From Methylovorus glucosotrophus (GTDB lineage: Bacteria > Pseudomonadota > Gammaproteobacteria > Burkholderiales > Methylophilaceae): a DNA stretch of 64,000 nt. Below the pieces are notes generated by a model. It searched no databases, was not told the DNA's origin, and saw nothing but the letters and a program-made list of their open reading frames with translations. Location of the stretch: contig NZ_VMSE01000001.1 in NCBI RefSeq assembly GCF_009858335.1, forward strand, positions 1,674,001 through 1,738,000, written 5' to 3'. Made by a program: the position numbers and the translations under genes. Below, piece by piece: positions 58,679 to 64,000 of the stretch; the stretch's first letter is position 1; every line of letters begins with the position of its first letter.

Positions 58679-59948
58679 ATCGGTGTATGCGCTCGCGGAT
58701 GCCAACTCGTTTTATGCCTCTTGCGAAAAGGTATTCAGGCCCGAGCTGGAAGGCAAGCCGGTGGTGGTGCTCTCGAATAACGATGGCTGTGTGATTGCAC
58801 AAAGCAAGGAAGCCAAGGCCGCGCTTGCGCTGTATATGTGCCGTCCCTGGTTTGAGGTAAAAGAGGCCGCCGAGCAAATTGGCACTATCGCTTTCTCGTC
58901 TAATTACGAGTTATACGGGGCGATGAGCAATCGCTTTGTGCAGACGCTCAGGCATTTCAGCCCCCGAGTCGAGGTGTACTCCATCGACGAATCGTTTATG
59001 GATATGACTGGTCTCAAGCGCGATCTCAATGTGTATGGTCATGAGATCAAACACACCGTCAGGCAATGGACCGGCTTACCTATTTGCGTAGGGTTTGGTC
59101 ACTCCAAGACTCTGGCCAAATTGGCCAACCACTGCGCAAAAAAACAGCCTGGATGGGATGGCGTATGCGACCTGACCAGCTTGAGCGTGCCTGAACTTGA
59201 CCACTTACTTGCATCGTTGGAAATTTCGACGGTCTGGGGAGTAGGTAAACGCCTTGAACGACGGTTACATGCCGTGGGGGTCACTAACGTGCTGCGGCTG
59301 AAACATGCGGACCCTAAACGTATCCGTGACAAATTTGGCGTACTGCTGGAACGCACGGTGCGCGAGTTGAATGGCGAAGTATGGCTTGAGTTGGACCAGA
59401 TGATGCCCGAGGCCAATCAGGTCATGTCATCCCGCTCGTTTGGGCATCGCCTTGATTCGTTAACAGACCTTCAGGCCGCCATCAGCTTTCACGCGGGCAA
59501 TGCCGCCGAGCGCATGCGCAAAAAAGGGCTATATGCAAACGCCGTGTATGTGTTCATACAGAATAGCCCGCATGACGAAGCCCCTTATTACTGCGGCCAG
59601 CAGATGATTGCCCTGCCCTCACCCACCAACAGCACCCAGCAAATTACCAAGGCGGCGTTATGGCTGCTGAATAAAGTTTATCAACCGGGTGTTTACTACC
59701 TCAAAGGCGGCGTCATGCTGATGGAGCTGGTGGCAGAAGGCGGCCAGCAACGCGAACTCTTTGGTTTCAGCCAGCAGGACAGTAAAAACCATCGTTTGAT
59801 GGGGACGATCGACCAGGTGAACGCCAAATATGGCCGGGGCACGGTCAAGACCGCGGCTGAGGGCGTCAGGCAGGATTGGCAGATGCGACGTGTGCTTAAA
59901 AGTCCGGGGTATCTACATCAATGGAAGGATTTGCTTAAGGTCAGATAA
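58656..59948 (+). CDS. umuC: UmuC-type Y-family DNA polymerase V catalytic subunit
   Basis: A 430-residue Y-family polymerase for translesion synthesis. Catalytic acids are in [17 protein letters not shown] and [13 protein letters not shown]; the steric-gate area [16 protein letters not shown] and the thumb [18 protein letters not shown] are clear. The C-terminal UmuC-specific region ending [13 protein letters not shown] is complete. Co-transcribed with umuD. Confidence 0.95.
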   Translation: MSLPQPLKSVYALADANSFYASCEKVFRPELEGKPVVVLSNNDGCVIAQSKEAKAALALYMCRPWFEVKEAAEQIGTIAFSSNYELYGAMSNRFVQTLRHFSPRVEVYSIDESFMDMTGLKRDLNVYGHEIKHTVRQWTGLPICVGFGHSKTLAKLANHCAKKQPGWDGVCDLTSLSVPELDHLLASLEISTVWGVGKRLERRLHAVGVTNVLRLKHADPKRIRDKFGVLLERTVRELNGEVWLELDQMMPEANQVMSSRSFGHRLDSLTDLQAAISFHAGNAAERMRKKGLYANAVYVFIQNSPHDEAPYYCGQQMIALPSPTNSTQQITKAALWLLNKVYQPGVYYLKGGVMLMELVAEGGQQRELFGFSQQDSKNHRLMGTIDQVNAKYGRGTVKTAAEGVRQDWQMRRVLKSPGYLHQWKDLLKVR

Positions 59949-59980
59949 GCATTTGAAAATTCACCCGCGTTAAGAGTGAC

Positions 59981-60035
59981 GGTATTTTTTTTCAGTATCC
60001 GAAATGATCAATTTGAAGATACTGAAAAAAATACC
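59981..60035. repeat. Long inverted repeat after umuC
   Basis: GGTATTTTTTTTCAGTATC (59981-59999) and GATACTGAAAAAAATACC (60018-60035) are complementary except for one extra T, with an 18-nt loop. The stem is too AT-rich to be a classical terminator and is followed 30 bp later by a normal one. Confidence 0.7.
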
Positions 60036-60065
60036 TTCAAGGCTGTGACTCTAAACCATCAGGCA

Positions 60066-60105
60066 AATAAAAAAAGCCCAAACGGCCTAGGCCATTGGGC
60101 TTTTC
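60066..60105. terminator. Terminator between umuC and the autotransporter gene
   Basis: AAAAAGCCCAA pairs with TTGGGCTTTT around a GGCCTAGGCC core, with A- and T-rich flanks, serving both convergent genes. Confidence 0.85.
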
Positions 60106-60215
60106 TTACATCAGCATGAAGTCTTACTAATACTGACAGCTTTACAGCAATGACAGCATTTGGCCGTCTTCTTATATCCGCATCACTGGCTTTGCTGCCT
60201 GGCCGCCGAGCGGTA

Positions 60216-61886
60216 TTAGAACTTCCACTGGCCAATTACTTGACCGGTGACAGCACTGTATCCACTTGCCCGTTCCCCATCTAATTGCAGGGACATGGAG
60301 AAGGTTTCGCTTTTTTGATAGCGAATGGCTCCCCCCAGGCTGTAAGTATCGCGAGCAATCTCTTGGCCAGGCGTCTTGAATGATGTTCCGCCACCGACAA
60401 AACTGGTGGTGGTGTTAACACCATCATTCTTGAAGTCATGGCGCCAGCCAACCTGAACAGAAGGGATCAGGTATGAGCCATTGCTCAAGGCGTGCTCAGT
60501 AGAAAACTTGAGTGCTATCAGGCTACGAATACGATCAGCAGATTGATCGTTAAACTTCATGGACAACGGGCCAGCGCCCTTTTCGGTATAACCTTCCTGC
60601 TGCAGGTTAATCCACTCCATGCCGACAATAGGGGTAAGTTTTGCCTGATTACCCAAAGCAAATGGATAGCCAACGTTTACACGTGCGGCCCATTGATCAC
60701 CATTGTAATCACTCGTTGCTACACCGGTAATGGTTGTATCACGTGCACCTTCATAGTTTTGTCTTGCATAGGCAAGCATGCTTTCCAGATACCATTTGCC
60801 AAAATTTTTACTTCCATACAGCGTGGCTTGGTAGGTTTTGATATCGCTATGGTCACCATCTCGAAAATTATTCATATTGACGTTGGTGTTGGCATAGGTA
60901 AATGCCCCACCGAGCACCCAATTACTTTCCAGCAAGGTGTCCAAACCAAACGCCATGCCTGTCGTGCTCATGTCATAACCGGCAAATCCAGATCGCATGT
61001 CCTGATTGCCTCGACCGCCAAACACCTTGGTCCAGAAACCATACTTTTTGCTGTCTCCATTAAACAACTGTGACAAATCACCATTGGAGGCCAACTTGAT
61101 TTTTCCCGACTGCAACTGGTCTAGCGCGCTCACTTGGAACCCATCCGCACGAAGCGTATCCAGGCGCATTTGCACGGTATCCAGGTTTCCCGTCACTGTT
61201 TGGGTGGCAGCAAAGCCCGAGGCCTGACTGGTATTGGGAGCAATTCTTGATAATGCGGCTGCCTGATCCTTATCAGACAACGTTACGAGGCTCGCCAAGG
61301 CATCGCTCATGGGAACGTTAGCATTACCCACCAGGCTATCAAGGACAGCGGCAGCGCCACCACTTGTTGCGTTGGAGTTGGGGGTAAACAGGCCTCCGCC
61401 CAGAACGGAAGCATCCAATACGACCGTACTGGATAAAATAATGAGGTCAATCGGCTCCCAGGTTTGAGTGGGGCTGCCGATAGGAATATAAGTGAATCGA
61501 TAGGTGCCTGGAGTCAGGTTGCTGAACGTAGATCCTTGCCAGGCAAGAATGCTGTTGCTATACGAGCCCGTTCCTACCAGCGATGTTCCATCGGAGTAAA
61601 AATTGGTGACCCCATCAATCAGACCGGCTGGCTTGTTGGTGACCAATAACGTAAAAGGAGTGGTGACAGAATAACTATTGGGTCCGGTGACTTCCAGGCT
61701 GCCTTCAGTAAAATTGACACCGGAATGGTAAGTGCCGTACCAGAAGGTAACAGCGCCTGCGCCCGCATTTTCATAGCCGACAGACGAAGTGTGGGCGTAT
61801 ATATTCGATGAGAATAAAACACTCACCATGGTAGCGATAGTGGCCTTTTGACTTACGCGAAAGGCTGATTTCCGTGCTGTATGCAT
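60216..61886 (-). CDS. Autotransporter with C-terminal beta-barrel
   Basis: A 556-residue type Va autotransporter. Signal peptide about residues 1-32 (TMVSVLFSSNIYAHTS). The passenger (about 35-260) includes a beta-rich region, YENAGAGAVTFWYGTYHSGV and the lipase/esterase-unlike segment PAGLIDGVTNFYSDG. The barrel (about 290-556) starts at KYGFWTKVFGGRGNQDMRSG and ends GQVIGQWKF. ATG 61886 is chosen because GGGGGAAG precedes it; a longer in-frame start lacks a site. It lies just downstream of a two-component system that may control it. Confidence 0.85.
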   Translation of the reverse strand: MHTARKSAFRVSQKATIATMVSVLFSSNIYAHTSSVGYENAGAGAVTFWYGTYHSGVNFTEGSLEVTGPNSYSVTTPFTLLVTNKPAGLIDGVTNFYSDGTSLVGTGSYSNSILAWQGSTFSNLTPGTYRFTYIPIGSPTQTWEPIDLIILSSTVVLDASVLGGGLFTPNSNATSGGAAAVLDSLVGNANVPMSDALASLVTLSDKDQAAALSRIAPNTSQASGFAATQTVTGNLDTVQMRLDTLRADGFQVSALDQLQSGKIKLASNGDLSQLFNGDSKKYGFWTKVFGGRGNQDMRSGFAGYDMSTTGMAFGLDTLLESNWVLGGAFTYANTNVNMNNFRDGDHSDIKTYQATLYGSKNFGKWYLESMLAYARQNYEGARDTTITGVATSDYNGDQWAARVNVGYPFALGNQAKLTPIVGMEWINLQQEGYTEKGAGPLSMKFNDQSADRIRSLIALKFSTEHALSNGSYLIPSVQVGWRHDFKNDGVNTTTSFVGGGTSFKTPGQEIARDTYSLGGAIRYQKSETFSMSLQLDGERASGYSAVTGQVIGQWKF

Positions 61887-61995
61887 TTGAACTTCCCCCA
61901 AGTATTTTTTATTTCCCATAACGCACTGAGTTCGCCCCGTGCGATCTCGTGATTAAGGGTGTTTATGGGGGGATGCTATCAAAGCCGCTTAAGTT

Positions 61996-62015
61996 AAAAC
62001 CTACAAAAACCTACA
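61996..62015. promoter_or_regulatory. Tandem 10-bp repeat, candidate response-regulator box
   Basis: AAAACCTACA occurs twice without a gap (minus strand: TGTAGGTTTT twice) 110 bp before the autotransporter start. One-turn direct repeats are the usual binding form of OmpR/PhoB regulators, and such a regulator is encoded next door. It probably lies in the promoter. Confidence 0.6.
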
Positions 62016-62047
62016 AGTGTTAAATAATCATGACAATCGTAAAGCGC

Positions 62048-62743
62048 TCAATCAGCGAGCCCAAGCTCCTCGCATAGCTGATAGCCATAGTTACGGATAG
62101 CCCTGATAGGATGAGGCGCGGCTCCAACTTGGACGAGTTTTTTCCTCAGCCGAACGATGGCCACTTCGAGCGAAGCCTTGGTGTACTCACTGCCATGACT
62201 CCCCATCAGCTCCAGTAACTGCCAGGATTCAAGTCGATGATCCGCAGCGCGCACAAAGGCAATCAGGGCGGAGGCTTCATGCTGGCTGATTTGCACTACC
62301 ATTCCAGCCCCTTGCAAAGTCAATGATCGCAGGCAAATCTGGGGGCTTGAGGTATTCGTTTTATGAGACTGCTTTAATCTTCGGGCAAGGGCATTGACGG
62401 CCGAGCTTAACTCATCAAGCGAAGTGGGTTTTGTAAGGTAAATGTCCGCCCCACTGTCATAACCCAGCCGTTTATGCTCCGCCAGATTATTTGCGCTCAC
62501 AATAATAATGCCAATATTGGGATACACATTCCTTATGCGCTGAGTGAGGCTTAAACCACCTTCGCCGGGCAGGTTTAAATCGATGATCATGAGGTCTATC
62601 CATTCGATATCCTTACGCTCATACAAAGCCTCGGCACACTCCAGGCCGATGACCTTGTGACCATGGCCAGCCAACGCAGCAACAGTCACGTCGCGCAAGG
62701 CATCATGGTCTTCAATTACCACGATATTCAGGTTGGTAGACAT
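62048..62743 (-). CDS. OmpR/PhoB-type response regulator
   Basis: A 231-residue regulator. Receiver domain 1-125: phospho-acceptor D55 in LMIIDLNLPGEGG, acidic pocket IVVIEDHDALRD, Lys in IYLTKPTSLDEL. The C-terminal winged helix is TKASLEVAIVRLRKKLVQVG and IRAIRNYGYQL. The start lies 16 bp inside the end of the histidine kinase gene, so they are coupled. Likely target: the autotransporter promoter 130 bp downstream. Confidence 0.92.
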   Translation of the reverse strand: MSTNLNIVVIEDHDALRDVTVAALAGHGHKVIGLECAEALYERKDIEWIDLMIIDLNLPGEGGLSLTQRIRNVYPNIGIIIVSANNLAEHKRLGYDSGADIYLTKPTSLDELSSAVNALARRLKQSHKTNTSSPQICLRSLTLQGAGMVVQISQHEASALIAFVRAADHRLESWQLLELMGSHGSEYTKASLEVAIVRLRKKLVQVGAAPHPIRAIRNYGYQLCEELGLAD

Positions 62744-64000
62744 ACTTGGAATATTATTTTCTGATCTTTAATGTCAGCCATGAGCTCGCCCCCAAGCAGG
62801 CTGACTATCTTCCTTGATATATACAGACCCAGGCCAAATCCGGTATAGCGTCTTGCGCCTGGTGCCCGATAGTATTTATCAAAAATTTTATCTATTTCGG
62901 GGGTATTGCTTGCCAGCATCTCATTCTCAACAATTACACATAGATGCTTGGGGTATAGATTTCTTTTGCAAGAAGCTCGCACATTCACCATGGAATGGGG
63001 CGGCGAATATCGGACAGCATTCTCCAGAAGATTTTTGAACACGATCCGTAACAAAAATCGATCGGTCACTATTTCTTCAATCGCCTCAGCAGAGATATGT
63101 ACCCTGTCCCGGTAACCCAGTTCCTGGCGCAGCTCATCGATTATCAAAATCACATTGCAAGATCTCTTTGAAACAGGAATAGCATTGCCTTCCAGATTAT
63201 CGATCTGCGCACAGCTATCAATGATATTGCTAACATCCAGCACCGCTTGATCCGTATGTTTTTTCAATGGATTTTTCACCTGCATGGCATCCAGTGACAT
63301 ACGGATGACAGATAAAGGCGTTTTCAGCTCATGCGTGATCATTGCCATAAAATAACTTTGTTCATCCCTTTTCTGCCGCTCAAATACCAGAGCCTGCTCC
63401 GCCAGCTGCAATGCAGCTTTTGCCTGCTTTGCAGTTTTAGTAATCGCTGCCGAACGCGTATGCAGAATGAAATACATGAGCAAAGCGGAAATTAATCCAT
63501 GAATCAAGGTCGCACTCAAGTTCCACTCGGTAGCAGGAACCCAGCCCAGCAAAGGAAGCATTGAAAGAAGCAACGAGATCATTTGTAAAGTACAGATGAC
63601 TCTCAGAGTTATGCGACTTGGAATCGCATCTTTAGTCGTGGTATAGGCAAGGAAAACAAACAATACTGCAGCGATCAACACTATCTGCGCATTCGCCTGC
63701 AGCACCTCCATCGCATAACCGTGCATTAAGCCATAAACAGCCAATGGGTAAAAAATGCACAAGGCCATCAGCGGACGCAGAAGTATTTTCGGTGGAGAGT
63801 AAAGTGCAAATAAACTATAGTAAAAAACAATGCTGATAAACACATTTGTCAGTACAAGAAAACTGGTAACAGCATCATTTAACCATGCTGAATCTGGGGG
63901 AATAAACGGTGCGATGTGGCCCGTAATTGCCAGTGAGTAACTAAAATATACCAACTGATAAATAATGAAAAACCCTGTCAGCCTATCCGGTCTTCTGAAA
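62728..64000 (-). CDS. Membrane sensor histidine kinase, N-terminus outside the window
   Basis: The frame is open to the window edge, so the start is not seen; residues before 63954 read RRPDRLTGFFIIYQLVYFSY. About six hydrophobic helices (7TMR-DISM-like) precede a short coiled coil and the kinase. The H-box is MAMITHELKTPLSVIRMSLD, the N-box FKNLLENAVRYSPP, and the G-box GFGLGLYISRKIVSLLGGEL. It should phosphorylate the adjacent regulator. The signal it reads is unknown. Confidence 0.9.
   Translation of the reverse strand, partial: FRRPDRLTGFFIIYQLVYFSYSLAITGHIAPFIPPDSAWLNDAVTSFLVLTNVFISIVFYYSLFALYSPPKILLRPLMALCIFYPLAVYGLMHGYAMEVLQANAQIVLIAAVLFVFLAYTTTKDAIPSRITLRVICTLQMISLLLSMLPLLGWVPATEWNLSATLIHGLISALLMYFILHTRSAAITKTAKQAKAALQLAEQALVFERQKRDEQSYFMAMITHELKTPLSVIRMSLDAMQVKNPLKKHTDQAVLDVSNIIDSCAQIDNLEGNAIPVSKRSCNVILIIDELRQELGYRDRVHISAEAIEEIVTDRFLLRIVFKNLLENAVRYSPPHSMVNVRASCKRNLYPKHLCVIVENEMLASNTPEIDKIFDKYYRAPGARRYTGFGLGLYISRKIVSLLGGELMADIKDQKIIFQVCLPT

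Overview
The window reads as chromosomal DNA of a methylotrophic betaproteobacterium of the Methylophilaceae (Methylovorus/Methylobacillus type). This is an inference from gene content: a complete fdsGBACD NAD-dependent formate dehydrogenase operon beside an ExaC/AcoD-type aldehyde dehydrogenase with its DUF779 partner, a heme A/heme O/SCO cytochrome oxidase assembly block, and the general GC-rich codon style. No rRNA gene or taxonomic marker is present to prove it. Layout: 3-1621 is the end of a cytochrome oxidase assembly operon (ctaA end, ctaB, sco). 1659-4345 holds a small exported protein and a HAF-repeat autotransporter. 4605-10195 is a tight six-gene cluster (HAD phosphatase, class III aminotransferase, esterase, acyl carrier protein, ketosynthase, GNAT-like acyltransferase) that looks like an uncharacterised small acyl-amine pathway. 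10365-10454 is tRNA-Ser(CGA). The stretch behind it up to about 15921 looks like a decayed integrated island, bounded by a 16-bp near-repeat of the tRNA 3' end. It carries a DUF4365 nuclease-like gene, a GIY-YIG protein, and a methyltransferase and helicase fused out of frame by an internal deletion. 16052-27810 is mostly housekeeping: mltF, a CPA2 antiporter, the ftsK-lolA-rarA-serS run, dps, trxB, an Smr protein and a VOC protein. 28016-33542 is a CzcCBA-type heavy-metal efflux operon with a palindromic candidate operator. 33649-34847 is ispF/ispD. 34969-43367 is C1 and aldehyde oxidation: fdsGBACD on the minus strand, and the aldehyde dehydrogenase plus DUF779 gene divergently on the plus strand. 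43546-52361 holds two PAS-GGDEF-EAL c-di-GMP proteins, cyclopropane fatty acid synthase, a FadL porin and a cupin. The cfa gene is flanked by two look-alike hairpin elements that could be sibling small RNAs on the minus strand. 52528-54694 is a variable stretch with a Lys/Ala-rich protein, a YdiL/Aca2-like HTH protein and AT-rich small exported-protein genes, at least one of which appears frameshifted in a homopolymer. 54700-57234 is a poly-HAMP chemotaxis receptor with a well-matched sigma-28 promoter. 57566-59948 is DNA repair (tag, SOS-boxed umuDC). 60216-64000 is an autotransporter next to a histidine kinase/response regulator pair, with a perfect tandem 10-bp repeat in the autotransporter leader. 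The most likely undescribed systems are the 4605-10195 cluster, the paired RNA elements around cfa, and the two-component/autotransporter module. All functional claims come from reading motifs by eye; no database search was run.
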